Shown: positions 25,919-36,444 of the stretch, in pieces
Numbering within the stretch: the first letter of the stretch is position 1
Layout of the letters: the number at the start of each line of letters is the position of its first letter
Translations under genes and position numbers: made by a program
Assembly (NCBI GenBank): GCA_017454765.1
Contig: JAFTCJ010000006.1
Span: 31,523 to 95,522 of the forward strand
DNA from: Erysipelotrichaceae bacterium
Lineage (GTDB): Bacteria; Bacillota_I; Bacilli_A; Erysipelotrichales; Erysipelotrichaceae
Direction of reading: 5' to 3'
Length of the DNA: 64,000 nucleotides
Notes under the pieces: generated by a model
What the model was told of the DNA's origin: nothing
The model's input: the letters and a program-made list of their open reading frames with translations, nothing else
Databases searched by the model: none

Positions 25919-26668
25919 ATGAGAAAACCTATTATCGTTGGTAACTGGAAGATGAACAAGACTCCTTCGGAAGCTCTGGAATTCATGAAGGGCATCGAAG
26001 AAGTCCTGACCGGAGAAGAGGGTGCTGATTACGGTGTCGGTGCACCGTATGTCGACCTCGATGTCTGTGTCAAGAATGCGAAGAATCTGATCATTGCCGC
26101 AGAAAACTGCAATGAGAAGGATTCCGGTGCTTATACCGGTGAAGTATCTGTTCCGATGCTCAAGGAAGTCGGAATCACATACTGTATCATCGGCCACTCC
26201 GAGAGAAGAACTTACTACAACGAAACAGATGCTGCCTGCGCTGCAAAGTGCAAGCGTCTGTTTGCGGACGATATCATCCCGATCCTGTGCATCGGTGAGA
26301 CGGAAGCGGAATATGACGAAGGCAAGACAGCCGATGTCATCAAGTCCCAGCTGGCCGGTTCGCTGGCAGGTCTGGATGCCGATGAAGTCGCCAGAATGGT
26401 CATCGCTTATGAACCGATCTGGGCGATCGGTACCGGCAAATCTGCGACCAAGGAGATCGCAGAAGACTGCTGCAAACTGGTCAGAGACACTGTCAAAGCT
26501 CTCTATGACGAGGCGACAGGCGAGGCTGTCAGAGTGCAGTACGGCGGTTCGGTAAAACCGACCAACATTAAGGAATATATGGCTTGTGAAGATATCGATG
26601 GTGCTTTGATCGGTGGCGCTTCACTCAAAGTCGATTCATTTAAAGAAATAATTGACGCTACGAAATAG
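25919..26668 (+). CDS. tpiA: Triosephosphate isomerase
   Basis: A 249-residue TIM barrel interconverting dihydroxyacetone phosphate and glyceraldehyde 3-phosphate. Seen: the N-terminal GNWKMNKT lysine, IIGHSERR catalytic His, AYEPIWAIGTGKSA catalytic Glu with the flexible loop, and the phosphate-binding YGGSVKPTN and GALIGGASL. AAAGGAG lies just upstream. It is the middle gene of the glycolytic operon. Confidence 0.98.
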   Translation: MRKPIIVGNWKMNKTPSEALEFMKGIEEVLTGEEGADYGVGAPYVDLDVCVKNAKNLIIAAENCNEKDSGAYTGEVSVPMLKEVGITYCIIGHSERRTYYNETDAACAAKCKRLFADDIIPILCIGETEAEYDEGKTADVIKSQLAGSLAGLDADEVARMVIAYEPIWAIGTGKSATKEIAEDCCKLVRDTVKALYDEATGEAVRVQYGGSVKPTNIKEYMACEDIDGALIGGASLKVDSFKEIIDATK

Positions 26669-27979
<1,311 letters not shown>

Positions 27980-27999
27980 GATTTATCGCTTATTGCTGA

Positions 28000-28027
28000 A
28001 AGCTCACTGCAAAGTGAGCTTTTTTTG
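28000..28027 (+). terminator. Terminator of the pgk-tpiA-eno operon
   Basis: AAGCTCACT and AGTGAGCTT form a 9-bp stem around GCAA, followed by TTTTTT. Confidence 0.92.
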
Positions 28028-28049
28028 TGCCTGAATTCAAGCTGATCTG

Positions 28050-28058
28050 TGATAGAAT
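28050..28058 (+). promoter_or_regulatory. Extended -10 box for the leaderless ABC exporter gene
   Basis: TGATAGAAT (TGn plus TAGAAT), 8 bases before ATG 28067; no ribosome binding site intervenes. Confidence 0.55.
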
Positions 28059-28066
28059 GCATGTAT

Positions 28067-29824
28067 ATGCTGAAGCGATTCTGTTCCTATTACCGCCCTT
28101 ATCTGAAGACCTTTGCACTGGATATGTTCTGTGCTTTGGGCAATTCCGTGATTGGTATCTTCTATCCGATCATCACCAGATATATGCTGAACGATCTGAT
28201 CCCCAACCGGAAATTTGAAAAGATCATCTTTTTCGGTTCCATGCTCTTACTGGCATATGTGATCAAGATGATCATGAAGTTCTGTGTGGATTATTACGGA
28301 CACATGGTAGGAACGAATCTGCAGGCGGATATGAGAAGACAGCTGTTCGACAAGCTGGAGAAGCTGCCGTTCTCATTCTTTGATAACAACGAGACAGGCA
28401 AGATCATGTCAAGGATCACCAATGACGTCCAGGAGATCTCCGAGCTTGCCCATCACGGTCCGGAAATGCTGGTGATGACAACGTTCTCACTGGTCTTCTC
28501 CCTGATCTATCTTTCAGGGATCAATGTCACATTGGCCCTGATCATATTCTCCTGTTCACCGCTGCTGTTCATCATCACTTTCATCGTCAGGAAAAAACAC
28601 CTGGAATCATCCCGCAGGGCAAGGCGTTCACTGGCTCAGATCAACGGCGATGTCAATTCTTCCGTTTCCGGTATCCGTATCACAAAGGCATTCAACAACG
28701 CCGACAAGGAAATGGAGAAATTCGAAGCAGGGAACAAAGCTTTTGTGGAAGCAAAGAAGGGCCAGTTTTTCACGATGGCCATTCAGCATGCCACAACGGT
28801 TTTTGTGACTGACATCTTCAATGTCGTCTGTCTGATTTCTGGCGGCATCTTCCTATATAACGGAGCGATCACTTTCGGCGATTATTCGACGTTTATCGTA
28901 TCCGTCTCTTTCTTCACATCGCCCATCCTGCAGCTGGTGCAGTGGATGGAACAGTTCGATGAAGGCATCACCGGCTTTGAACGTTTCTGTGAGATCATCG
29001 ATCTGCCGGTAGAGGAAGACAGGGAAGGCGCAAAGGATTATAAAGATCTGAAAGGTGACATCAGCTTCGACCATGTCAGTTTCTCGTATGACGTCGATGA
29101 ACACAGGGAAGTGCTCGATGATATCAGTTTCACAGTGAAACAGGGCAATACAGTCGCCCTGGTCGGACCTTCGGGCGGCGGCAAGACGACGATCTGCCAT
29201 CTGCTTGAAAAGTTCTACCATCCGGAAAAGGGAGTGATCTGTATCGGCGATATCGATATCGAAGATATCACGATGCGCTGCCTGCGCGATCATATCGGCA
29301 TCGTTCAGCAGGATGTCTTCCTGTTCTCCGGATCTTTTGCGGAGAATATCGCGTATGGAAAGAAAAACGCAGATGAGGAAGAGATCATCTCTGCGGCCAG
29401 AAAGGCCAATATCTATGATTACATCATGTCTCTGCCGGATGGCTTTGATACACAGATTGGTGAAAGAGGCATCCGTCTTTCGGGCGGTCAGAAGCAGAGA
29501 CTGTCCATTGCCAGAGTCTTTCTGAAGAATCCGGAGATCCTCATACTGGATGAGGCGACGAGCTCTCTGGACAATGCTACGGAAGCACTGATCCAGGAAG
29601 CCTTGAATTCACTGAAACAGGGAAGAACGACGATCGTCGTCGCCCACCGTCTTTCCACGATCCGCAATGCCAGCGAGATCCTGGTAGTGTCCAACGGAAA
29701 GATCATTGAAAGCGGAACGCATGAAAAGCTGCTGAAAAAGAGAAGCGGCGTCTATAAGAAACTGTATGAATCACAGTTCAGGGAAGCCAATTACGGTATC
29801 GATGAAAAAATAATGATGTCCTAG
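28067..29824 (+). CDS. ABC exporter, fused membrane and ATPase domains (multidrug/lipid type)
   Basis: A 585-residue half-transporter. ATG 28067 (MLKRFCSYYRPYLKTF) is preferred over in-frame GTG 28049 and ATG 28061 because a -10 box covers the earlier codons and MLKRF-type starts are usual for this family. Seen: six membrane helices in the first ~310 residues, with the FFDNNETGKIMSRITNDV coupling region; then an ATPase with Walker A VGPSGGGKTT, Q-loop QQDVFLFSG, signature LSGGQKQRLS, Walker B ILILDEATSSLD and H-loop VVAHRLST. All catalytic residues are present, so a homodimer could work; no partner half is adjacent. The substrate is unknown. Confidence 0.93.
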   Translation: MLKRFCSYYRPYLKTFALDMFCALGNSVIGIFYPIITRYMLNDLIPNRKFEKIIFFGSMLLLAYVIKMIMKFCVDYYGHMVGTNLQADMRRQLFDKLEKLPFSFFDNNETGKIMSRITNDVQEISELAHHGPEMLVMTTFSLVFSLIYLSGINVTLALIIFSCSPLLFIITFIVRKKHLESSRRARRSLAQINGDVNSSVSGIRITKAFNNADKEMEKFEAGNKAFVEAKKGQFFTMAIQHATTVFVTDIFNVVCLISGGIFLYNGAITFGDYSTFIVSVSFFTSPILQLVQWMEQFDEGITGFERFCEIIDLPVEEDREGAKDYKDLKGDISFDHVSFSYDVDEHREVLDDISFTVKQGNTVALVGPSGGGKTTICHLLEKFYHPEKGVICIGDIDIEDITMRCLRDHIGIVQQDVFLFSGSFAENIAYGKKNADEEEIISAARKANIYDYIMSLPDGFDTQIGERGIRLSGGQKQRLSIARVFLKNPEILILDEATSSLDNATEALIQEALNSLKQGRTTIVVAHRLSTIRNASEILVVSNGKIIESGTHEKLLKKRSGVYKKLYESQFREANYGIDEKIMMS

Positions 29825-29840
29825 GACATCATTATTTTTG
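29809..29840. terminator. Bidirectional terminator between the ABC exporter and GH5 lipoprotein genes
   Basis: A perfect palindrome centred on CCTAGG, with arms TAATGATGTC/GACATCATTA and A/T runs outside on both strands. The exporter's stop codon lies in its centre. Confidence 0.88.
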
Positions 29841-30842
29841 TTCGTTTGCAGATCTGTTTTTGATCATGTCGATCAGCCACTGGCCTGATGTTGAGAAATC
29901 ATCATATTCGAAGCCACTGGTCTTCAGCACGCTTCCCTTGATTGCGGCAGAAGATTCGGATACCTTGGAGAAGTTCCACATGACATGAGAGATCCCGTTT
30001 TCTTCCAGGAATTCGATCCAGAGATCGGCTTCGTCGATATCGTACGGGAAGTTTCCTGTGGATGCCGTGATGCCGTATTCGCTCACGAAGATCGGAAGAC
30101 CTTTATCGATGGCCCGTTTGACATTATCCCTTGACTCCTGCTTGTGTGAAGCGGAATAGAAGTGCAGGGCATAAAGCAGATTGGGATAATCCAGAGGATC
30201 ATCGGCAGCGATATCGACCCGTGAGGACCAGTCAGGAGTTCCTACGATGATCACGGAATCCGGGTCGTTGTTTCGGATGATGGAGATGATGACATCGGCA
30301 TAGGCTTTGACATCATTCCATTCGACATTGTTCGGTTCGTTGCAGATCTCATAGATCACGTTTTTCTTATCTGCACATTGCTTGGATGCTTTGTCGAAGA
30401 AGTCTTTCGCATCTTCGATGTAGTGATTGGGATCGCCGTCAGAGAGGATATGCCAGTCCAGGATGATATACATGTCGTTCTTTTCACCGTATTCGACGCC
30501 GTCCATCATCAGCTGATACAGTTTTTCTTTATCGCCGCCGGTGCAGTAACCGAAGGAACCCATGCCGTAGGTATACATCGCCATACGGAAGACATTGACA
30601 CCCATGACCTGGGCAAGATCGTGGAAGGTCTCATCTGTGATATACCGTTCGGAAACGGAGACGCCATATCCGGAGATACCTCTGAGGATGACGGGGTTTC
30701 CGTCTGCTCCGCACAGCTGGCTGTCAATGACCTGCAGGGCACCGCGGGAAGAAGGACGGTCTTTTCCGTCGAATGATTTTTTGGCTGAGGCACAGGAACT
30801 TAACAGTAAGCCTACAATCAGAATCATCAGCAGTTTTTTCAT
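29832..30842 (-). CDS. Glycoside hydrolase family 5 lipoprotein (endoglucanase-like)
   Basis: A 336-residue surface enzyme. Seen: signal MKKLLMILIVGLLLSSC with lipobox LSSC, then a GH5 barrel. RGISGYGVSVSE is the N-terminal strand, the acid/base Glu is in YEICNEPNNVEW, and the nucleophile Glu is in PIFVSEYGITAS. HFYSASHKQ (conserved His/Tyr) and VMWNFSK (conserved Trp) are also present. It would cut beta-glucan or related polysaccharide outside the cell and feed the transporter of this locus. GGAGG precedes the start, and it overlaps the upstream GH94 gene by 4 bases. The exact linkage cleaved cannot be told. Confidence 0.9.
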   Translation of the reverse strand: MKKLLMILIVGLLLSSCASAKKSFDGKDRPSSRGALQVIDSQLCGADGNPVILRGISGYGVSVSERYITDETFHDLAQVMGVNVFRMAMYTYGMGSFGYCTGGDKEKLYQLMMDGVEYGEKNDMYIILDWHILSDGDPNHYIEDAKDFFDKASKQCADKKNVIYEICNEPNNVEWNDVKAYADVIISIIRNNDPDSVIIVGTPDWSSRVDIAADDPLDYPNLLYALHFYSASHKQESRDNVKRAIDKGLPIFVSEYGITASTGNFPYDIDEADLWIEFLEENGISHVMWNFSKVSESSAAIKGSVLKTSGFEYDDFSTSGQWLIDMIKNRSANEQK

Positions 30843-33721
30843 AATAATACCTCCAGTGTATGTGTTTTCATGTCGTCAGGGATCCTGATCTCGCGACTTG
30901 TTTCTTTACCGTCATAGAGATATACGGTATCAGGATTTGTTCTGTAATCGTTGTGTTTCCGGATCGTGATATCGATCGGCGTATCGTTGATGCGAAGTGT
31001 ATAGGCAAATGAATCGCCGTCAATGATCGGATCGATCACAATTGTGTTTCCGTTGAAGTGCAGACCCATGATCTCATAATATGCAAGCGTCAGCCAGGAA
31101 GCGGTTCCGGAAAGGATCGGACCGATGCCTTCTCCTGTCTCGGAATTGTTGTACTGGGTGCAGAAACGCGGATTTCCTTTTAAGACATAGGGATTTTCCA
31201 GTGTCTTGTAGGGAAGCGTCTTGCCGATCATGAAGAAGGCCAGGTCTTTGAGACGCCCGGATAATTCTTTGTCTTTGACTGTCTTGGCTTTCTGCAGACA
31301 GGCGACCGTGCACATCATGGCTGCGTGTTTGAAGACACCGCCGTTTTCCCTGTCTCCGGGGAAGTAGAAGGAAGATCCGGTGACGATGCCGAGTTTGTCG
31401 TAATCGACAGGAGTCACCAGTTTGAGACCGGCATCCGTTTTGAGATAGCGCTCTATGACATTCAACATCGTTTCGATCTGCTTCTCATCGGCGATATCTG
31501 CCAGCAGAGGCCAGGAGAAACCGTTGAGATAGTAGGTGCCGTCGATCGTTTCATCTAAGGATAATCCGTCGCCGGCAGATCCGAGATATTCATAGCCTCT
31601 GCCGTCATTGATGAGGCATCTGGCGTAGAAGTCTTTCTTCCAGGCATTGTTTCTGACAGATTCTCTTACTGAGGATGATACTTCTTCACAGAGTTCAGCC
31701 AGATCATTGAGAGCAAGCTTCTGTGCCATTTGCTTTAGTTCATCGGCAGCAATCTTCAGCAGGCAGGCATTCATGACGGATTCGCTCTGCAGATTGTCCA
31801 AAGGAACACCGAATTCCTGTTTCTTTTCTTCCAGCTGTCTGTAATAGGCTTTCTCTTTCTGGGGACCGTCCATAATATCATGGTCGAGTCTCAGGCAGTC
31901 GTTCCAGTCCGCCTTGTCTAAAAGAGGCAGACCGTGTTTTCCGATTGAGATCTTCCCGGAATAGATGATGATACTTTCAAGGGTCTTGTATAAGGGCCTC
32001 GTTTCATCACTTCCGGCAATTCTGATCTCCTGTTTCAGGAAATCCAGGTCATTGCTCAGCATGACATATCTGTAGACGGCCTGCACCAGCCACAGCTGGT
32101 CATCGGAGCACATGCCGGGTTCTTTGCCTCTGCTTGTGAAATTATGATAGGCATAGCCAAAATGAAAGACGTTTTCCGCCCAGGAAAGGATCAGTCTCCT
32201 GATGAGCTCATCCTGATGATTGGCATGCATATAGTACATGGAAGCGAAGATATCCTGTATCTCCCTGAATCCGGTCTCTCTGTAGGATTTCTGCGTCCAG
32301 GCAAAGGATCTGGATACATAGGTCTGATACAGGACCTGGAAGGGCAGATTTGCGGACAGATAGGAATCAAGGAGCGTATCGCTGTTTCTGCTTTCTATGA
32401 AAGAGAAGTAATGTTCTTTATCTGCGATCATCCTGTGATAGGTCTCTTCCAGCTTCTGATGATCCCTGTATTTCTCATAGAGATTGCTGAGATCATTGTC
32501 AAAGCGTGCACGGACATCTGTCTCATCGGCATCCATGCCGACAAAGCAGTCGATGTCGATCTGATCATCCAGTGTGAAGGATCTGGCCATCGCAAAGAAG
32601 GCGGCCTGTCTGCGGGCGTGAGCATTGGAGAGTCTGGAGATCATCTCCGGCTGTTCCAGCGAGCCTGAACCGATGAAGTCATAAAGAGAGAAGCAGTATT
32701 CATCCATTCCTTCTCCGTATGCCAGAAGCATCGCAAAGCGCTTCTCGCTGTCGCATTCTTTCGGCTGGTGATGGGGAGCGACGGCGATCGCTTTTCCGTT
32801 CTTATAGCAGATCCCGCTTTCCACAACGACATTGGCGTATACGATATCTCCGGCCAGTGTTCCCGGATCGGTGATGCCGAACATGCCGGTCACGACGATC
32901 CTGAGATCTCTTTTTCTGCCTGAAAGGTTGATGATGCGGATGTTTTGAACTTCACAGGCATCGGGCATATCCTTTTCCTGAGGCAGCAGAAAGATCGTGC
33001 GGATGATCTTCAGGCCACATTGCGTCTCATAGGTGATGATGCTGCGGTTGGGAAGATGATGACAATATGCCGATCTTACATTATGCGTGACATCCAGCGA
33101 ATAAAAGATCTGTTTTCCGTTTTCGGTGATATAGAACTGTCTGTTTGCCGGTTCACCGTTTTCATCAGGAGATAAGACATATCTGGTCGCCAGGACCTGT
33201 TTTTCCTGTTTGGAACGGAAGGATCCGCGTCCGAATTCATCCAGGACGGATTTCGGTGTTGCCTGCAGGCAGTCGGGATAATCCGATCTGTCGCCCAGCA
33301 GCAGATTGACGCCGTAGTGGGAGCCGATATGATAGCCTTTCAGATTGATCGTCAGTCCGCCGTCTTCACCGATCTCACCGGGTGAATAAAGGATCCTGTC
33401 AATAATGGTACTGACTTTTTCTCTGAACAGATCATCAGTCTGTATTTTTCCTGTTTCATCATACAGAGAGATCTCTTTATCTTTTCTGATCAGCAGGTTT
33501 CTTTTATATGAACTGATCGTTTCAAAAAGATCGGGATCGTTGATGAGATGCATGCAGACAGGGGCATAGTACTGCAAGCCACTGAAGGCCAGAATATAGT
33601 CTCTTTTTCCGTCTGTAAAGATCGCATCTGATTTTTCATCGATCTGATCTGAGAATATCTGTTTTGCTTTTTCTGTTGCCGTAAGTGATTGTGAACGGCT
33701 TGTTTCGATATTGAAATTCAT
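30839..33721 (-). CDS. GH94 family glycoside phosphorylase (cellodextrin/beta-glucan phosphorylase-like)
   Basis: A 960-residue cytoplasmic enzyme, about 150 residues longer than the cellobiose phosphorylase next to it. Seen: the N-terminal beta-sandwich part (FGRGSFRSKQ, TRYVLSP), CSDDQLWLVQAVYRYV, the general acid in KADWNDCLRLD, and GILSGTASWLTLAYYE-type C-terminal segments (GPILSGTASWLT). GH94 enzymes split beta-glucosidic bonds with phosphate, yielding glucose 1-phosphate. Its size is compatible with cellodextrin or laminaribiose phosphorylases; a choice is not possible here. AAGGAG precedes the start. It lies between cellobiose phosphorylase and the GH5 lipoprotein. Confidence 0.85.
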   Translation of the reverse strand: MNFNIETSRSQSLTATEKAKQIFSDQIDEKSDAIFTDGKRDYILAFSGLQYYAPVCMHLINDPDLFETISSYKRNLLIRKDKEISLYDETGKIQTDDLFREKVSTIIDRILYSPGEIGEDGGLTINLKGYHIGSHYGVNLLLGDRSDYPDCLQATPKSVLDEFGRGSFRSKQEKQVLATRYVLSPDENGEPANRQFYITENGKQIFYSLDVTHNVRSAYCHHLPNRSIITYETQCGLKIIRTIFLLPQEKDMPDACEVQNIRIINLSGRKRDLRIVVTGMFGITDPGTLAGDIVYANVVVESGICYKNGKAIAVAPHHQPKECDSEKRFAMLLAYGEGMDEYCFSLYDFIGSGSLEQPEMISRLSNAHARRQAAFFAMARSFTLDDQIDIDCFVGMDADETDVRARFDNDLSNLYEKYRDHQKLEETYHRMIADKEHYFSFIESRNSDTLLDSYLSANLPFQVLYQTYVSRSFAWTQKSYRETGFREIQDIFASMYYMHANHQDELIRRLILSWAENVFHFGYAYHNFTSRGKEPGMCSDDQLWLVQAVYRYVMLSNDLDFLKQEIRIAGSDETRPLYKTLESIIIYSGKISIGKHGLPLLDKADWNDCLRLDHDIMDGPQKEKAYYRQLEEKKQEFGVPLDNLQSESVMNACLLKIAADELKQMAQKLALNDLAELCEEVSSSVRESVRNNAWKKDFYARCLINDGRGYEYLGSAGDGLSLDETIDGTYYLNGFSWPLLADIADEKQIETMLNVIERYLKTDAGLKLVTPVDYDKLGIVTGSSFYFPGDRENGGVFKHAAMMCTVACLQKAKTVKDKELSGRLKDLAFFMIGKTLPYKTLENPYVLKGNPRFCTQYNNSETGEGIGPILSGTASWLTLAYYEIMGLHFNGNTIVIDPIIDGDSFAYTLRINDTPIDITIRKHNDYRTNPDTVYLYDGKETSREIRIPDDMKTHTLEVLL

Positions 33722-33769
33722 GGTGTTCTCCTTAAGTGAGAAAAGGCGAAATGTTTCATCGCCTTTTTC

Positions 33770-36199
33770 TTACATGATGATTTCTACGTTGACTTCCTTT
33801 TTGTCTGTCACCGGAATGATATCGGATTTCAGTACCTTGCCGTTGAGCAGGACTTTCTTCACGCCTTTTTCGGATCCGTCAGGATTCTTTACGGTGATGT
33901 GGTACATCGTGCCTCTGAACAGACGGTTGACTTTGTATTCCTTCACATGATCCGGGATGCAGGGATCGATCCTCAGGCCGTCATAATCAGGCTGGATGCC
34001 CAAGATCCCCTGTGTCAGGACGGTAAAGGTCCAGGCAGCCGTTCCGGTCAGCCAGGAGTTCTTTCCTTCACCGAAGGTCGGTGCATCTTTTCCGGCTACC
34101 ATCTGGCAGTAAACATACGGTTCTGTCCTGTGGATCTCGGAGATCTCTTCCAGGAAGGCAGGGCAGGTCTTCTTGTAGAGCGAGAAGGCTCTGTTGCCGT
34201 GTCCCATGATCGTTTCCGCGAAGACGATCCAGGGGTTGTTGTGGCAGAAGATACCGGCGTTCTCTTTGTATCCGGGCGGATAGGATGAGATCTCACCGAG
34301 GTTGAGTTTATAGGTGCTGTAAGCCGGGTTCTGCAGGACGATGCCGTACTTGGTCTCCAGTCTTTCAGCGACGGAATCCAGTGCTTTCTGAGCTTCACCC
34401 GTTTTGACACCGACGCCGGCCATGATGCACATGCCCTGCGGTTCGATAAAGATCTTTCCTTCGTCATTGTATTTTGATCCGACTTTCTTGCCGAAGGCGT
34501 CATAGGCTCTTAAGAACCATTTGCCGTCCCAGCCGTCTTTCAGGATCGCTTTTTCCATATCGGCAACAGCTTTTGTCACTTTCTTTGCTTCCTTGCTCTT
34601 GCCCAGATGGTTCAGGATATTCGCATAGGCATTGCCGTATTTGACGAACATGCCGGCAATGAATACTGATTCCGCAACCGGTCCTTCGCTCGGTCCGGTG
34701 ATCTGGAAGGATTCACCCGGATAGCGGGAGAAGCAGTTGAGGTTGAGGCAGTCGTTCCAGTCGGCTCTGCCGATCAGCGGGAGCTTGTGCGGTCCCAGAT
34801 TGTTTAAAGTATAATTGAAACTTCTGTTTAAGTGTTCCAGAAGCGGTTTTGCGCTCTTGGGGTCGTTGTCGAAATCGACTTTTTCCTTCAGGATGTCCCA
34901 GTCACCGGTCTCTCTGATGTAGGCATCGGTGCAGGCGATCAGCCACAGCGGGTCATCGTTGAAGCCGCCGCCGATATCGGAATTGCCTTTCTTGGTCAGA
35001 GGCTGATACTGGTGATAGGCACCGCCGTCAGGTTTCTGGGTGGCTGCGATATCCAGTATTCTTTCCCTGGCTCTTTCCGGGATCATATGTACGAATCCCA
35101 GCAGGTCCTGGCAGGAATCTCTGAAGCCCATTCCTCTGCCGATACCTGACTCGTAGTAGGATGCGGAACGGGACATGTTGAAGGTGACCATGCACTGGTA
35201 GGCATTCCAGATGTTGACCATACGGTTGACTTCTTCAGAGGCCGTCCTGACTTCAAATCCGGAAAGCAGATCGTTCCAGAATTTCTTCAGATCCCTGAGA
35301 CCCTTGTCGAATTTTCTGTCCGTATCATATTTCTTCAGCAGTTCATGCGCCGGTTTCTTGTTGATGATGCCCGGAGCAATGAATTTCTGGTTTTCCGGAA
35401 CTTCTACATAAGCCAGGGCGAAGATGACATCATAGGATTCATCTGCTTTGAGGCTTACATGGATATGATGAGCACCGACCGGCTGCCAGCCGTGTGCGAT
35501 CGTATCGGAACATTTTCCTTTGAGTACTGCGTTAGGGGAAGCAGGGGAACCATAGACGCCCATAAACTGATCTCTGGAGGTATCAAATGAAGAAATTTCC
35601 CTGTTCGCAAAGAATACAGCGTAATGGTTCCTTCTTTCCCTGAACTCTGTTTTGTGATAGATGGCCGAGCCTTCGACCTCGACTTCACCGGTAGAGTAAT
35701 TGCGCTGGAAGTTTGTCGTATCATCCTGCGCATCCCACAGACAGAACTCGACAAAGGAGAAAAGATCGAGTTCTTTTTCTTTCTGATCCTTATTTGTAAG
35801 AGTGACTCTCATCAGAAGGATGTTGTCATTTTTCGGAACGTAAAGTTCCTGTCTGGCCTCCACTTTGTTCTTGCTGCCGGTGATGACACTGTAGCCAAGA
35901 CCGTGCCGGCACTCGTAATGATCCAGTTTCGTCCTGGTCGGCTGCCAGCCGGGATTCCAGATCGTGTTCTTATCCTTTATATATATATGGAAGCCGTCCT
36001 GATCCAGAGGCAGATTGTTGTATCTGTATCTTGTCAGTCTTCTGAGCTTTGCATCTTTATAGAAAGCATATCCGCCTGCCGTATTGGACAGCAGAGCGAA
36101 GAAGCTGTCGCTTCCCAGATAATTGATCCATGGAAGAGGTGTTTCATAATGATTGATGACATATTCCCTGTTTTTGTCATCAAAATGTCCGTATTTCAT
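33770..36199 (-). CDS. Cellobiose phosphorylase (GH94)
   Basis: An 809-residue cytoplasmic enzyme converting cellobiose and phosphate to glucose 1-phosphate and glucose. Length and N-terminus (MKYGHFDDKNREYVINHYET, then TPLPWINYLG and SNTAGGYAFYKDAKLRRLTR) match clostridial cellobiose phosphorylases. Seen: GRGMGFRDSCQDLLGFVHM, GGFNDDPLWLI, the catalytic Asp in GRADWNDCLNLNC, and the C-terminal GKNSWLTGTAAW. GGAGG lies before the ATG. It is the first gene of the minus-strand arm and its promoter is covered on the downstream side by a LacI-type palindrome. Confidence 0.95.
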   Translation of the reverse strand: MKYGHFDDKNREYVINHYETPLPWINYLGSDSFFALLSNTAGGYAFYKDAKLRRLTRYRYNNLPLDQDGFHIYIKDKNTIWNPGWQPTRTKLDHYECRHGLGYSVITGSKNKVEARQELYVPKNDNILLMRVTLTNKDQKEKELDLFSFVEFCLWDAQDDTTNFQRNYSTGEVEVEGSAIYHKTEFRERRNHYAVFFANREISSFDTSRDQFMGVYGSPASPNAVLKGKCSDTIAHGWQPVGAHHIHVSLKADESYDVIFALAYVEVPENQKFIAPGIINKKPAHELLKKYDTDRKFDKGLRDLKKFWNDLLSGFEVRTASEEVNRMVNIWNAYQCMVTFNMSRSASYYESGIGRGMGFRDSCQDLLGFVHMIPERARERILDIAATQKPDGGAYHQYQPLTKKGNSDIGGGFNDDPLWLIACTDAYIRETGDWDILKEKVDFDNDPKSAKPLLEHLNRSFNYTLNNLGPHKLPLIGRADWNDCLNLNCFSRYPGESFQITGPSEGPVAESVFIAGMFVKYGNAYANILNHLGKSKEAKKVTKAVADMEKAILKDGWDGKWFLRAYDAFGKKVGSKYNDEGKIFIEPQGMCIMAGVGVKTGEAQKALDSVAERLETKYGIVLQNPAYSTYKLNLGEISSYPPGYKENAGIFCHNNPWIVFAETIMGHGNRAFSLYKKTCPAFLEEISEIHRTEPYVYCQMVAGKDAPTFGEGKNSWLTGTAAWTFTVLTQGILGIQPDYDGLRIDPCIPDHVKEYKVNRLFRGTMYHITVKNPDGSEKGVKKVLLNGKVLKSDIIPVTDKKEVNVEIIM

Positions 36200-36223
36200 A
36201 TTTCAGACCTCCGTTTTTCATTT

Positions 36224-36245
36224 TTTACTTAATCGATTAAGTAAA
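36224..36245. promoter_or_regulatory. LacI-type operator, perfect 22-bp palindrome
   Basis: ACTTAATCGATTAAGT extended by TTT/AAA on either side, centred on the CG of TCGA. It sits right after the -10 box of the cellobiose phosphorylase promoter, where a bound repressor would block initiation. The LacI protein encoded at 41904 is the obvious candidate. Confidence 0.75.
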
Positions 36246-36274
36246 GTATAACGCATAAAACCCTTTAATAACAA
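36245..36274 (-). promoter_or_regulatory. Promoter of the cellobiose phosphorylase operon
   Basis: On the minus strand TTGTTA (36274-36269), an 18-base spacer, then TATACT (36250-36245). Confidence 0.6.
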
Positions 36275-36290
36275 GCGTTTTTAAAGGATT

Positions 36291-36304
36291 TGGTAACGTT
36301 TACA
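36291..36304. promoter_or_regulatory. cre-like site (CcpA) or second LacI operator
   Basis: TGGTAACGTTTACA differs from the catabolite-responsive element consensus at one position and has the central CG of LacI/CcpA sites. It lies just upstream of the -35 box of the transporter operon. HPr kinase in this genome makes CcpA control plausible. Confidence 0.55.
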
Positions 36305-36312
36305 AAAAAGTG

Positions 36313-36340
36313 TTGACATTTTATAGAAATGTGAGATACT
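36313..36340 (+). promoter_or_regulatory. Promoter of the sugar transporter operon
   Basis: A consensus TTGACA (36313-36318), a 16-base spacer and GATACT (36335-36340). The leader to the first ATG is about 100 bases. Confidence 0.7.
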
Positions 36341-36363
36341 TAAATTAACGAAAACGTTTAAGT
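36338..36363. promoter_or_regulatory. LacI-type inverted repeat over the transporter operon start site
   Basis: ACTTAAA (36338-36344) and TTTAAGT (36357-36363) enclose AACG AAAA CGTT. The half-sites match those of the palindrome at 36224-36245, so one regulator may serve both arms. Further single ACTTAAA-like half-sites occur in the leader, for example at 36421-36427. Confidence 0.6.
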
Positions 36364-36444
36364 GAAATTAAGGAGTCATTTAAGCGGGATCTGTTACAAA
36401 GTGTAGAAGATACACAGTTTACTTAAAGGGAAGGGAGAGAAATA

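Noticed and set aside
36367..36384. Leader peptide after AAGGAG in the transporter leader
   Set aside because: The codon after the site is ATT followed directly by TAA, so no peptide is made.
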